A stretch of 64,000 nucleotides of DNA from Flavobacterium limnosediminis JC2902. Its GTDB lineage: Bacteria; Bacteroidota; Bacteroidia; Flavobacteriales; Flavobacteriaceae. Where the stretch lies: NCBI RefSeq assembly GCF_000498535.1, contig NZ_AVGG01000002.1, positions 336,922 to 400,921 on the forward strand, in the 5' to 3' direction. Made by a program: the position numbers and the translations under genes. Numbering within the stretch: position 1 is the stretch's first letter; every line of letters begins with the position of its first letter. Positions 47,452-58,022 of this stretch are shown here, one piece after another. Below the pieces are notes generated by a model. That model was given only the letters and a program-made list of their open reading frames with translations. It was not told the DNA's origin and searched no databases.

Positions 47452-50400
47452 TTAATTTCCAAAGTTATATCGAAGCGTGAATCCCGAACGGATGTTGGTA
47501 ATCGGGAAAGTCGTGGATATAACGGCCTTGGAGAACGAATGATCGTAATAGAAAATGGCAGTCAGGTTTTTATTGAACGCATAATCCGCCGTGAATTTAA
47601 TAGACCAGATGTTTTGCCCTCCTCCTAACTGATTGTTTTCATAATCCAGATAACGGACAATTGTTTTGTTGTTTCGGAAAGAAACGTCGGCTTTCAGGTT
47701 CAGGTCACTTTTAATAACCCCGGTAGGATCATCCGAAAGCATCGAAGTGAACATCAAATCCTTAACACGGTAACCTAAACCTACTATATATTCATTCCCT
47801 TTTACCTCAGTTAACAGATTATTATCAAAACTCAGCGACAGTGCACGGTCTCTTTTCATTTCCGCCAGGACTTTGAACGAATTTTTCATTTCAAAATCCA
47901 CACGCACCAACGGATTAAACTGCTCCACAAGGTTAATATTGGCAATAATTTTGTTCGCATAGAAATTCCCGAAACCATTATTATCCTGACCTAACGGATT
48001 ATCATCATAATCAAAATTGGAACGGAACGAGTTAATCGTATAAGACGATCTGTAACCATGCTGCAAGGAGAAACGCTTGAACGAATCTTTAAACCACTTG
48101 TATCGCATCAAACCGGTGTACTTCACATTCCAGTTAGGAATCGGTATATCCCTGAATGTTTCCAACGATATTTTCGAAGCATCATGCCCTTTTTCGTGAC
48201 TGACAAATCCTGTATAAGCAGACAGGAAAGACGGAATCAATACCTGCTGACTGTTTTTTCCGTATCCGATAGGGTAACCCTGATTAGAAACATAAAAAGC
48301 ATAATTAGGATCGGTAGGAGCAGGAATCGGGTTAGCCGCATCTCCGTAACGTGGAATATTTCCTCCGTAATGGGATTCCGCCAGACGATTTGCAATAATC
48401 AATCTGTTATTCACGAAATCAGTAAATGGCGAAGAAACGTTTTCATCACTTTGCTTGAATGCCGTTTTAATCATCACGGTCGTAATCGAAAAATTACCAA
48501 ATTCATAAGGAGAACGAGGATTGTATCGCCCGTCGGAGGAAACATCGTATTGCTCCGAATGGTTTTCACTCATGATACGATCAGCCAAAATATCAATTTT
48601 GAAATCCGGGAACGGCTCCAACTGTCCTGTAATGTTCAGGATTTTATTAGCAACCTGAGTAAAATTCTGATTGAATTCCGGATAGTATGTCAACCACCCG
48701 TTTCTGGCCGCATCGTAACGCACATCAGCCTGACTGCCCAACACGAAACCGACTGTAGGTTTTGAAGTCCCTAGGAAACCGACATTCTGCAGGTACCCAG
48801 GCAACATTGTCCCTTCATTTTGTGTATAATTTACCTGAAGCGTTTTCAATGCCGTAACCAAACCTATCATCCTTTCGGCAAACAAACTTCTTTCATCAGA
48901 CACGTTGGTTGGGGCAGCCGTAACTTTCTGACCCGGTTTAGGAGCGGCAGGTTTAGCTTGCGGCTTAACATTCTTACTCTTCTTGGCCGTCAAACCTATA
49001 TATTTATAAAACAGATCCATGTTTAGCGTCGTATTCAGCTTATGTGATCCCGCATTCTGAATAGTATTCCCTAACGAGTAGCCGTCCACGGAAGAAAGTG
49101 CATCGGAAGAACGCTGCCAACTATAATCACCCGTATACGAATAAACCGACTTCACAAATCCCAACACCGGAATTTTATTGATCGGCAAATCGTAATTGAC
49201 AATCAATTGCTGGGTATGCATATTTGCCTCACCCATATTAAAATAATCATCCCAAACAGTTAGTTCATCAATAGGCATTCTGTTTTCGTCAAAATAGTTA
49301 CGAACGATATTGTTAGTGACCACATTATAACTGAAACGCAATCCTTTGGAGAAACTATAATTGAAACCGTAATTGTAATTGAAGAGATAATTCCTTCTAT
49401 ACAACGGATCCAAACCGATACCTTCCACTTCCACCTGCCTGAACACTTGTTTGTTGTATTGACGAAGGATATTAGATGAGAAAGAAACCGTTGTTGGCAA
49501 AAAGTTGAAATTAAAATCACTCAACAATTTCCAGTAACTGCTTTTCTTCATGAATTTAGTACTCTTGAACGGCTCTACCGAATTCGGCTTAAACGCGAAG
49601 GCATAATCCGCTGAAGATTTTGTTTGCTGATCCAGCAAATTCTCTATCTGGAAATCATGATGCGTCATTTCGTTGAAGGAATGCGACAATGTAAGATTTT
49701 CAGGATCGTAAAAATGTTGTTTTTGTTCCGGAGCTCTTTCCTTCTTAACACCGATGAAATTGATACTGGTTCGTTTGGTATAATCAATGGCGCGGTTTTC
49801 GATGTTCGATCTCTCGGCAGCATCCTGCGTCACATCCAACAACTGTTCCAGTTCGATATCCTGATAAAAAGGATCGTATTTCGGCGTTATGGTTTCTTCA
49901 CCCACCGCGTAATTGAACGGAATGGTCAATCCCCATTTTTTCGGAAGCAATTTACCGGCATTAACATTAGTCACCACATTATACTGAATAACATCCTCAC
50001 GACTGCGTTCATTCGGACCTTCTTCCAACCCACCGAAACCTATGGTTGTTCTTCTTCCGGCTGCAGAAAGGTTAGCAAAATCAGCAAAGTTGGTATCCAT
50101 ACTAGCTACGGCCGCCCAACCGCCCTTGTTATCCATGTCAGACATACGAAGTTCGTTAAACCAAACTTCTCCGCGTATTGTTTTACCCGGATTGGTTCTG
50201 TTTCTGACTCCAATCATTAACGTTCGCACCAAACCGAAATTCGGATTTCCTTTTACCCCGATGCGTAGCAGGTTTTCTTTACCGGCCAATGAGCCATCAA
50301 GATAATCCTCATTTACAAACTGGACCCCATCGGTTATATCATCATCAGGAGGAACATTCCCTTGTAATGCTAATATTTTCAGTTGAGTAAGTAACGATAA

Positions 50401-53400
50401 CGACAAGTCTATTTCATTAGCCGTTGGCCACACTCTGGTCGGATCCGTTTCCCCGAAAGCGGTTGGTTTCAACGGAATCTGAACCTCATAGAAATTCTCA
50501 CTGAAGTCATTTCCAAAACGAAGGAAGGCAACCATTTCGTCATTTTGCAGATCACTGCTCGTTTCAAGTGATTCCGCATGCACAAACATTCTCAGTTTCT
50601 TGAACTGACGCATGTCCACACTTACATTTTTAAAAACGGAACGGGCATCTTTTTCTTCCAATCCGCCAGTTGGCGAACCGTCTTTACTGTAAACGCGTAA
50701 AGAAAGTGACTGTTCGTTCTGATCAATAATCGAGTTATTGTTGTTTAACTGCTCGCGCTCCACACCCGGAGGCATCACGTAAGGAATCGGAGTTCTGTCT
50801 CCGTTCTCCTGTATATTCAGGGAAGTTACATCGAAAGCGGTATTATCGTCGGAGACATCCGGATCATTGTTGTCCATAGACGACAGATAGCGTCTCCATT
50901 CGCCACGCACTAAATCAAGTGAACCGAAACGAAGCGTTAACTCCTCCTGGAAATCTGTTAGGAACATTCGCATAAAACGAATCGAACGGAAATCGGATAT
51001 CGAACCAATTGTATTAGCATCTGTAGCTTCTAAAATCGGAACTTTATACAATACCCATCGTACTTTGGTCGTTCCGTTTGTTATCGGCACAGCATCATTC
51101 ACCCTTGTATCAACCACATAATTCTGACCAATTACAGGATTCGGCTGAATCGGAACTTCAAATTTATAATACGCATTTATGGTATTCATTGTGTTATCAC
51201 GATTCACGTCTTCCACATCCGGTAATGTAGTGGAACCTCTGTCGGTATCCGACAAACTCACCGGTGAATTCCCTTCCACACCATTGTAGTTTCTGTAACG
51301 CTCAAGTACGCCACCGCCTGCGCTTAAATAATATTGATAATTATCGTATGAAGGATCGGGATTGACTCCAAATGCAGGATACTTAACCGCTTCTTCCGCA
51401 TCCCCTAATCCGTTTAACCCGACATCCTGAACCGCACGGTTACCCTCATCGGAATCAAAAGCGTAAATTAAGGATTGCGCTGACGGGATTTTACCCCAGT
51501 TGGTACTGTAAGTTGGCAAAGTGGAACCTACTTCAGGCAAACCATTTTCGTATAATTTCCTGCCGTCGTTAAGAATATCTTCGGAAATCTCACCCAAGTT
51601 GATTGTCAGTTTTCCGGTATTGGTTAGCGGAGTAATATCTTCGGGATTTTGTCCGTAATAAGGGTCCATCATCCAAAACTGGATGTATTCCACATTGGAT
51701 TGTTCAAAGTTGGTGGAATTAATCGAACGCATGATACCGCCCCAGTTGTTAGTCGGATTAGCCAAAGCATTTGTTGCAGGATCGGCTAACGGGCTATAAT
51801 TGTACGGTCCTCTTTCATCTGGGTAATATGTCATATCCAAGGTACTGACAACAGTAGACTGCCCCTGAGCGATATCAACATTGGGATACAATTCGTCGCT
51901 GTAAATTCGTCGCACCCTATTGGAGCGCAAATCAGCTTCCGAGATTCCGGACGGTCGCTGCGACTCGACATAGAACACCGGATCAATAGTATACCATGAC
52001 AATTTAGCTCTTTTGTACCCTACCGATAAGTCATCCGAAGGCGGACTCGTCGCTTCACCGGGAACACCGTCCAAATCGCCCTCCAAAGGAACACTTGCCA
52101 AAGACCAGGCTTGCGGAGAACGCATGTCTATGGTTGATTGCGAACCTTCAAAATCGTCAATATAAATTGTGGCTTCCCCGTTAAAACTGTCATTTTTGGG
52201 AGCATCCGGCATTAGATAAGCAAACTCACCACGGAATGAAAAATTGGAAGGCACATCGGTATCAAGATTCGGCAATTTATTTACCATACGGGTAAAGAAC
52301 GGAACCTCGGTAGAGAAATTCCCGTTTACACCCACTATCGTATTGTTTACCGATTCCTGACCGTAGTTTGATTTTTGTGTGAATGGTTTTTCAGACATAC
52401 GTAGGAATGATCCTCCCACCTGAAATTTATCACTGAATTTATGTTCCACATTCAATCCGTAAAAACGTCTGGTTTGTTGTCCGAAAACGGAGTTATTTTC
52501 AAGAGACACATCGATTGGCTGATTAGCTAAAGTCGGATCCAGAATCTGCACGCGGCCTCTCTGATAATCCACGGTATAATCCACTCCCTCCACCAAAACA
52601 CGTCCGCCGGTGGAAACTACAACAGAACCCTGAGGCACATTGAATGCACCGATAGAAATTCCGTCGCCGCCTGTCGATTTGAACCTTCCTTTTAACTGGA
52701 ACTTATTCTTGTCACTGTCCTGTAGTGCCAGAGCTTGTGTTTTCTTATATAAATTACGGAATACGTATTTCGTCTGGTTGGGATTGTAACCGGTTAGCGG
52801 ATCATCATAATTTTCTAATGGACCAGTTCTTAATTTCTCGAATAACAATTTACCGAAAGGTTCCACCGTGGTAAAAATAAGGCGCCCGTTTTGCGTGTCG
52901 ACGGTCATACCCTGAATAAAATCGAAGAAACCATCGCCCCCTTTCTGAAGGTCATTGGTGTAATTCAACTTATCTAAATTAAAAACTTTTAACAATGGTG
53001 TTTCGATTACATTGTTTTCTGGATTTACAGGGTCGTTTGGCGGAAATGATGTCCCTTCAACCGGAGTAATATAATTTAACGGTGACGGATCGGTATAAAG
53101 AATGTTGAATCTGAAATCCTCCTGCGACAACTGATAAGCGCCCGGAATCTGATAAATGTTTTTCATCATTAAATTCCAAACCGGCTGATCGATATTATTC
53201 AGATTGCTTTTCAGCATTTTCAATATCAAACTCTGTGACGTAGGAACTCCTGAATTTACCTGGGTAGCATCCACACCATCCGTTCCGAATTCACCTACCT
53301 GATAAATTTCATCCCCAATACTGTACTGAAAAGCGACAGCCAAAACTTCATCATTCGCCAATCGTTGGTTTAAGGAAATATATCCCAATTGCGGATGAAA

Positions 53401-54774
53401 AGTATAATCGCTCGGTGCCAATTTACGGGCATTCTCCAATTTCGCATAATCCCTGCCTTCCACAGTGGCTACAGGCGGATTGAACCCATTGGCTGAAGTG
53501 GCGATGTCCCTAATTGCCGAATTCAGCAAACCTGTAGGTGTCCCCACAAGCGCCGGATCAAAAAGGTTATTCGCATTATCGGAAGGCACATTGAAAGTCG
53601 TTCCGTTATAAAAGTTGGGAATGCTCTGGTTATGCACCCCTACGGTTGATGCAGAGATATCTGCACCGGTGGCCGGATCGGTTAACTGACCTTCTCCCAA
53701 ATCCTGCAGGGCTAGAATATTTCTTAAGTTATTGTCGGTGGCATTAATACGGTTTTGTTTATTGGTAATCCAAACCTCGATACGTGTAATCTGAGCCCTG
53801 CTGCTGATAACCGGATAGGTTTTTAAGGCTTCGTCGTATTTATTGCGGAAATATTGTGAAAGGAAGTAGTGTCTGTCGGAATCATAATCCAAGGCGAACA
53901 ATTCGAAATCCTGCAATGTTCCTCCGCCCTGTGCGGTGACCGATTTGGTTTGCGATTTTTGCTCTGAGAAAACCCCTGTTACCGTTGTTCTACCGAACTG
54001 CAATTCTGTTTTAACTCCAAACAAACTCTGAGCCCCTCGAATTAAAGAACTGTTCAGTGGAAAACTCACGTTACCGACTTCAATTTTTTTGATGATGTCG
54101 TCTTCCGTCGGAGTGTATTCCAATTTGATCAGGTTTTGGAAGGCGAAAGTGGACTGGGTGTCATAATTGACATTAACCATTAAACGCGTTCCAACTTTCC
54201 CCTGCATGCTCAAACTGATTCGCTGATCGAAATCAAAGGTAAGACTCTTTCTGTTTCTCGGGGAAAAGGAAGGATTGTCCTGTTTGGTAAACCGGATTCC
54301 CAAGTCCATTTCAACGGATCCTGTAGGTTTGACATCAATGGTATTGCCGCCGAAGATAGTTTCAAAGAAGCCTGAATTCACATAATATCTTGGCAAAAGG
54401 TCTTTTTTAGCTTCCTCCGAGCCGGCTTTCTTACCGTCGATAGCGTCAAGTTTCTTCTGATAATACTCCCGCATGGATTCACGGGTCAGAAGTTCTTCGT
54501 ACTCCGCGGGCGTTAAAACAATCGGATAATTGATATTGAAACCATCGAAGGTTTTGGTATAAATATAGCGATCGGTCGCCGGGTCATACGTATATGCTTC
54601 AGTAATACTCTGCGGATTACCCAATTGCAATTGTCCCAAATCGACACCGGTTTTTACCGAATCCGTTTCTTCTTCATCAACTTGCGCGTGAACGGAAACA
54701 CCGAAAAACAATACCAGTAGGACTACCTTAATTGTCTTTATTTTGAAAAAGTTTTTAATGTATTGCGTTTTCAA
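47452..54774 (-). CDS. sprA: SprA, type IX secretion outer membrane translocon
   Basis: 2440 aa. The signal peptide region is KTIKVVLLVLFFGVSVHAQ. SprA forms the giant single-chain beta barrel of the type IX secretion system in F. johnsoniae; the size and the features here match. Blocks such as YYVNSGFFETIFGGNTIDVK near residue 130, GGDGISIGAFNVPQGSVVVS and GEATIYIDDFEGSQSTIDMR are typical of SprA. The end (SGFTLRYNFGN) suits an outer membrane barrel. It starts four bases after ruvA, the conserved neighbour. The chain reads without interruption for 7.3 kb. Gliding adhesins and enzymes with C-terminal signals would leave the cell through it. Confidence 0.97.
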   Translation of the reverse strand: MKTQYIKNFFKIKTIKVVLLVLFFGVSVHAQVDEEETDSVKTGVDLGQLQLGNPQSITEAYTYDPATDRYIYTKTFDGFNINYPIVLTPAEYEELLTRESMREYYQKKLDAIDGKKAGSEEAKKDLLPRYYVNSGFFETIFGGNTIDVKPTGSVEMDLGIRFTKQDNPSFSPRNRKSLTFDFDQRISLSMQGKVGTRLMVNVNYDTQSTFAFQNLIKLEYTPTEDDIIKKIEVGNVSFPLNSSLIRGAQSLFGVKTELQFGRTTVTGVFSEQKSQTKSVTAQGGGTLQDFELFALDYDSDRHYFLSQYFRNKYDEALKTYPVISSRAQITRIEVWITNKQNRINATDNNLRNILALQDLGEGQLTDPATGADISASTVGVHNQSIPNFYNGTTFNVPSDNANNLFDPALVGTPTGLLNSAIRDIATSANGFNPPVATVEGRDYAKLENARKLAPSDYTFHPQLGYISLNQRLANDEVLAVAFQYSIGDEIYQVGEFGTDGVDATQVNSGVPTSQSLILKMLKSNLNNIDQPVWNLMMKNIYQIPGAYQLSQEDFRFNILYTDPSPLNYITPVEGTSFPPNDPVNPENNVIETPLLKVFNLDKLNYTNDLQKGGDGFFDFIQGMTVDTQNGRLIFTTVEPFGKLLFEKLRTGPLENYDDPLTGYNPNQTKYVFRNLYKKTQALALQDSDKNKFQLKGRFKSTGGDGISIGAFNVPQGSVVVSTGGRVLVEGVDYTVDYQRGRVQILDPTLANQPIDVSLENNSVFGQQTRRFYGLNVEHKFSDKFQVGGSFLRMSEKPFTQKSNYGQESVNNTIVGVNGNFSTEVPFFTRMVNKLPNLDTDVPSNFSFRGEFAYLMPDAPKNDSFNGEATIYIDDFEGSQSTIDMRSPQAWSLASVPLEGDLDGVPGEATSPPSDDLSVGYKRAKLSWYTIDPVFYVESQRPSGISEADLRSNRVRRIYSDELYPNVDIAQGQSTVVSTLDMTYYPDERGPYNYSPLADPATNALANPTNNWGGIMRSINSTNFEQSNVEYIQFWMMDPYYGQNPEDITPLTNTGKLTINLGEISEDILNDGRKLYENGLPEVGSTLPTYSTNWGKIPSAQSLIYAFDSDEGNRAVQDVGLNGLGDAEEAVKYPAFGVNPDPSYDNYQYYLSAGGGVLERYRNYNGVEGNSPVSLSDTDRGSTTLPDVEDVNRDNTMNTINAYYKFEVPIQPNPVIGQNYVVDTRVNDAVPITNGTTKVRWVLYKVPILEATDANTIGSISDFRSIRFMRMFLTDFQEELTLRFGSLDLVRGEWRRYLSSMDNNDPDVSDDNTAFDVTSLNIQENGDRTPIPYVMPPGVEREQLNNNNSIIDQNEQSLSLRVYSKDGSPTGGLEEKDARSVFKNVSVDMRQFKKLRMFVHAESLETSSDLQNDEMVAFLRFGNDFSENFYEVQIPLKPTAFGETDPTRVWPTANEIDLSLSLLTQLKILALQGNVPPDDDITDGVQFVNEDYLDGSLAGKENLLRIGVKGNPNFGLVRTLMIGVRNRTNPGKTIRGEVWFNELRMSDMDNKGGWAAVASMDTNFADFANLSAAGRRTTIGFGGLEEGPNERSREDVIQYNVVTNVNAGKLLPKKWGLTIPFNYAVGEETITPKYDPFYQDIELEQLLDVTQDAAERSNIENRAIDYTKRTSINFIGVKKERAPEQKQHFYDPENLTLSHSFNEMTHHDFQIENLLDQQTKSSADYAFAFKPNSVEPFKSTKFMKKSSYWKLLSDFNFNFLPTTVSFSSNILRQYNKQVFRQVEVEGIGLDPLYRRNYLFNYNYGFNYSFSKGLRFSYNVVTNNIVRNYFDENRMPIDELTVWDDYFNMGEANMHTQQLIVNYDLPINKIPVLGFVKSVYSYTGDYSWQRSSDALSSVDGYSLGNTIQNAGSHKLNTTLNMDLFYKYIGLTAKKSKNVKPQAKPAAPKPGQKVTAAPTNVSDERSLFAERMIGLVTALKTLQVNYTQNEGTMLPGYLQNVGFLGTSKPTVGFVLGSQADVRYDAARNGWLTYYPEFNQNFTQVANKILNITGQLEPFPDFKIDILADRIMSENHSEQYDVSSDGRYNPRSPYEFGNFSITTVMIKTAFKQSDENVSSPFTDFVNNRLIIANRLAESHYGGNIPRYGDAANPIPAPTDPNYAFYVSNQGYPIGYGKNSQQVLIPSFLSAYTGFVSHEKGHDASKISLETFRDIPIPNWNVKYTGLMRYKWFKDSFKRFSLQHGYRSSYTINSFRSNFDYDDNPLGQDNNGFGNFYANKIIANINLVEQFNPLVRVDFEMKNSFKVLAEMKRDRALSLSFDNNLLTEVKGNEYIVGLGYRVKDLMFTSMLSDDPTGVIKSDLNLKADVSFRNNKTIVRYLDYENNQLGGGQNIWSIKFTADYAFNKNLTAIFYYDHSFSKAVISTTFPITNIRSGFTLRYNFGN

Positions 54775-54778
54775 ATGA

Positions 54779-55360
54779 CTACAGGTTTTTTAAAGCTAGT
54801 TTAATAATAGTTTCCACAGAAGCATTCCCATCTTCCTTTACGATTTTATCGACTACTTTTTCAGCCGGTTTTCGGGCAAACCCTAAAACTTCCAAAGCAG
54901 ATAACGCTTCATCTCTGTTTGTATTGCTTTGCGAAAAGGATGTTTCATCCAAATTGTAAATTTTCAGTGCCTTTTCTTTCAGATCCAGAATAATCCGTTG
55001 CGCCGTTTTGGCACCGATTCCTTTTATGGATTGCACGGTTGCCACATCTCCGGAGGCAATGGCCTGTATAATCTGCTGGGGAGTTATGGAGGACAACATG
55101 GTTCTTGCCGTACTCGCACCCACTCCGGAAACGGATAATAATAGTTTAAACAGCTCGCGTTCTGCTTTTTCAACAAAACCGAATAACGTATGCGCATCTT
55201 CTTTAACCTGCAGAAACGTAAACAGCTTCAGATGGTCGGAATCCGGCAGTAAGGAAAAGGTATGTAATGAAATATTAATATGATAACCCACTCCGTTGCA
55301 GTCAATTACAACTTCGGTAGGCGTTTTTTCCACTAATTTCCCCTGAATGTGTGCTATCAT
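54779..55360 (-). CDS. ruvA: Holliday junction branch migration protein RuvA
   Basis: 193 aa. It binds Holliday junctions and guides the RuvB motor. The domain I start is IAHIQGKLVEKTPTEVVIDC; helix-hairpin-helix motifs follow in LLLSVSGVGASTARTMLSS and SIKGIGAKTAQRIILDLK; domain III closes it (DEALSALEVLGFARKPAEK). It lies between maeB and sprA on one strand, with sprA four bases on. ruvB is in this window too, at 60875-61897, but not adjacent. Confidence 0.97.
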   Translation of the reverse strand: MIAHIQGKLVEKTPTEVVIDCNGVGYHINISLHTFSLLPDSDHLKLFTFLQVKEDAHTLFGFVEKAERELFKLLLSVSGVGASTARTMLSSITPQQIIQAIASGDVATVQSIKGIGAKTAQRIILDLKEKALKIYNLDETSFSQSNTNRDEALSALEVLGFARKPAEKVVDKIVKEDGNASVETIIKLALKNL

Positions 55361-55391
55361 ACGTATGTATTAATCGATCAAAAATAAGAAA

Positions 55392-55448
55392 AATCTTTTA
55401 TCCTGATAATCAGAACCGCAGAAGTAACTGAGAATCGGATAAAAGATT
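55392..55448 (-). terminator. Terminator after maeB
   Basis: AATCTTTTATCC (55392-55403) and GGATAAAAGATT (55437-55448) form a perfect 12-bp stem with a 33-base loop. On the minus strand TTTCTTATTTT follows. The long loop is unusual but the stem is strong. Confidence 0.65.
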
Positions 55449-55452
55449 CCTT

Positions 55453-57750
55453 TTAATTATTTTTTTGTGCTTGTTTAAGTCTTTTTTCTTTCTCTTGGGC
55501 ATCCACTACGGCCACAGCTGCCATGTTAACCATTTCTTCCACACTGGCTCCCAATTGGAAAATATGAACCGGCTTGTCTAACCCCATCATGATCGGTCCG
55601 ATAGACATCACCTTGTTCAGTTCTTTCAACATTTTATAGGTGATATTTGCCGCATCCAGGTTAGGAAACACCAACGTGTTCACCTTCTTATTTGCCAGTT
55701 TCGAGAATGGGAATTTACTGGCCAGCATTTCCTGATTCAGTGCGAAATCGGTTTGGATTTCTCCGTCTACAATTAAATCCGGGTGCTGTTCGTGCAAAAT
55801 TGCCACCGCTTTTCTGATTTTAACGGCGCTTTCATCAGATGAAGAACCGAAATTAGAAAACGACACCATCGCGATAACCGGTTCCATACCGAACATTCGT
55901 ACCGTTTTGGCAGCCATTAATGCTATTCTTGCCAAATCTTCGGATGACGGGTTCGGGTTAATGGCCGTGTCCGCTAAAAATACCGGACCTCTTTTGGTCA
56001 TCATCATATTTGTTGTAGCAATTCGGCTTACTCCCTGTTGCTTTGGTATTAACTCCAGCATTGGTTTCACCACCGTCGGATAACTTCTGGAATACCCGGT
56101 AACCAAAGCATCCGCTTCACCTTCGTTCACCATCATGGCTGCGAAATAATTACGCTCCCGCATCCATTTTTGGGCATCCAGTAATGACGTTCCTCTTCTT
56201 CTTCTCGATTCCCAATACGCATTGGCAAAACGATTTCTTCTCTCTTCTTCTTCTTTGGTTTTCGGATCGATGATAACTACATCCTCATCAAAACCGATTT
56301 CTTCTTTCAGCTCTAAGATAGTTTCCTTATTCCCCAATAAAATGGGTGTTCCGATACCTTCTTCCATAACGATTTGAGCGGCTTTCAACACATCTAGGTG
56401 ATCGGCCTCAGCAAAAATCACTCTTTTAGGTTCGGTTTTCGCACGGTTGATCAACAAACGAACCATTTTATTATCGGAGCCCATTCGTTCCAGCAATTCC
56501 TCACGGTATTTGTCCCAATCCGTAATCGGAGCTGTTGCTACTCCCGATTCCATGGCTGCTTTTGCAACCGCTGGCGGCACTTCGGCAATTAAACGCGGAT
56601 CGAATGGTTTCGGAATAATATAATCACGGCCGAAAGTCAGTTTCGTTTCACCGTAAGCGATATTAACCTGCTCAGGAACCGAAGCTTTCGCCAGATTCGC
56701 CAAAGCAATTACCGCCGCTTTTTTCATTTCTTCGTTGATTTTCGTTGCGCGAACGTCAAGCGCTCCACGGAAAATGAACGGGAAACCAAGTACGTTGTTC
56801 ACCTGATTAGGATGATCGGAACGACCGGTTGCCATAATAATATCTTTTCTCGTTGCGATGGCCAAATCGTATCGGATTTCCGGGGTTGGATTCGCCATGG
56901 CAAAAACTATAGGGTTATCCGCCATACTCAACAACATTTCAGGAGTTACGATATCACCCGAAGATAATCCGATGAACACATCGGCACCTTTCATGGCATC
57001 TCCCAAGCCATCGAATTGTTTATCGGTGGCATACGCTCGCTGCATTTCCGAAATTTTCGGATCGTCTTTGCGTAAGGCTCCCTTACTGTTAAACATCACA
57101 ATATTTTCGCGTTTCACACCAAAAGAAACATACAGATTCGCACAAGCGATGGCTGCCGAACCTGCTCCGGACACTACCATTTTCACTTCACCCATTTTCT
57201 TTCCGGCCAATTCCACCGCATTCAGCAAGGCTGCCGAGGAAATGATGGCCGTTCCGTGTTGGTCGTCGTGCATTACCGGAATATTCAGTTCTTCCACCAA
57301 ACGTCTTTCGATTTCGAAAGATTCCGGTGCTTTGATATCTTCTAAATTGATTCCACCGAAAGTCGGCGCAATATTTTTTACCGTTTCTATGAATTTTTCA
57401 ACGTCTTTGGTATCCACTTCGATGTCAAAAACATCAATATCGGCGAAGATCTTAAACAAAAGTCCTTTTCCTTCCATCACGGGTTTTGAAGCTTCGGGAC
57501 CAATATCCCCTAAACCTAAAACTGCGGTACCGTTTGAAATAACAGCTACTAAATTTCCTTTTGCGGTATATTTATAAACGTTGTTAACGTCTTTTTCGAT
57601 TTCTAAACAAGGCTCGGCAACTCCCGGAGAATAGGCCAATGCCAAGTCTCTTTGTGTAGCATATTTTTTAGTAGGAACAACCTGGATTTTACCCGGGGTG
57701 GGTTTGGCGTGGTATAATAAAGCTTCTCTTCTTTTACTGTCTTTGTGCAT
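55453..57750 (-). CDS. maeB: NADP-dependent malic enzyme with phosphotransacetylase-like domain
   Basis: 765 aa, the usual length of the MaeB fusion. The malic enzyme part (about 1-410) has YSPGVAEPCLEI, the catalytic Lys and metal region NLEDIKAPESFEIERRLVE then MHDDQHGTAIISSAALLNA, and the Rossmann motif VVSGAGSAAIACANLY. The second part (about 430-760) is a phosphate acetyltransferase-like domain (RVIFAEADHLDVLKAAQIV, LFLADTAINPNPSSEDLAR), thought to act in allosteric control and not catalysis. It converts malate to pyruvate and CO2, making NADPH. It has its own promoter element and terminator. Confidence 0.97.
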   Translation of the reverse strand: MHKDSKRREALLYHAKPTPGKIQVVPTKKYATQRDLALAYSPGVAEPCLEIEKDVNNVYKYTAKGNLVAVISNGTAVLGLGDIGPEASKPVMEGKGLLFKIFADIDVFDIEVDTKDVEKFIETVKNIAPTFGGINLEDIKAPESFEIERRLVEELNIPVMHDDQHGTAIISSAALLNAVELAGKKMGEVKMVVSGAGSAAIACANLYVSFGVKRENIVMFNSKGALRKDDPKISEMQRAYATDKQFDGLGDAMKGADVFIGLSSGDIVTPEMLLSMADNPIVFAMANPTPEIRYDLAIATRKDIIMATGRSDHPNQVNNVLGFPFIFRGALDVRATKINEEMKKAAVIALANLAKASVPEQVNIAYGETKLTFGRDYIIPKPFDPRLIAEVPPAVAKAAMESGVATAPITDWDKYREELLERMGSDNKMVRLLINRAKTEPKRVIFAEADHLDVLKAAQIVMEEGIGTPILLGNKETILELKEEIGFDEDVVIIDPKTKEEEERRNRFANAYWESRRRRGTSLLDAQKWMRERNYFAAMMVNEGEADALVTGYSRSYPTVVKPMLELIPKQQGVSRIATTNMMMTKRGPVFLADTAINPNPSSEDLARIALMAAKTVRMFGMEPVIAMVSFSNFGSSSDESAVKIRKAVAILHEQHPDLIVDGEIQTDFALNQEMLASKFPFSKLANKKVNTLVFPNLDAANITYKMLKELNKVMSIGPIMMGLDKPVHIFQLGASVEEMVNMAAVAVVDAQEKEKRLKQAQKNN

Positions 57751-57772
57751 GGTTTGTTTATTTACTAACTAA

Positions 57773-57780
57773 CAAAGATA
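57773..57780 (-). promoter_or_regulatory. Promoter -7 element of maeB
   Basis: TATCTTTG on the minus strand, an exact TAnnTTTG match, 22 bases before the maeB ATG. The 272-base gap to the next gene (57751-58022) holds no other clear feature. Confidence 0.5.
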
Positions 57781-58022
57781 AAAGGATGAAGAGAATAATT
57801 GAAATTTTTAACCCTATTCTTTGAAAAAGTTTTCTTTCATTCTCATTTGCAATTAATTACGTTTATTTTTAAGTAATTTAGTTTTAACCAAATTCCGTTT
57901 TACACGATTAAAGACACTCAAAAAAAATAAGAAATAAAAAACAGTTGCCCATCTTATTAATTATTCTTACATTGTTAACACTCAAGCTTTTACCAAATAA
58001 CATCAATTTTAAATGGGTAAAA

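Noticed and set aside
48058..48765. 235-codon plus-strand frame inside sprA
   Set aside because: It is antisense to the well-supported sprA frame, Arg/Ser-rich and without family features.
56858..57577. 239-codon plus-strand frame inside maeB
   Set aside because: It is antisense to conserved maeB coding sequence; its open length reflects the opposite-strand codon pattern.
57945..58022. TTG start of the phospholipase D gene taken as certain
   Set aside because: It would add a hydrophobic stretch that could be real, but TTG is rare and an ATG is available; noted as an alternative only.
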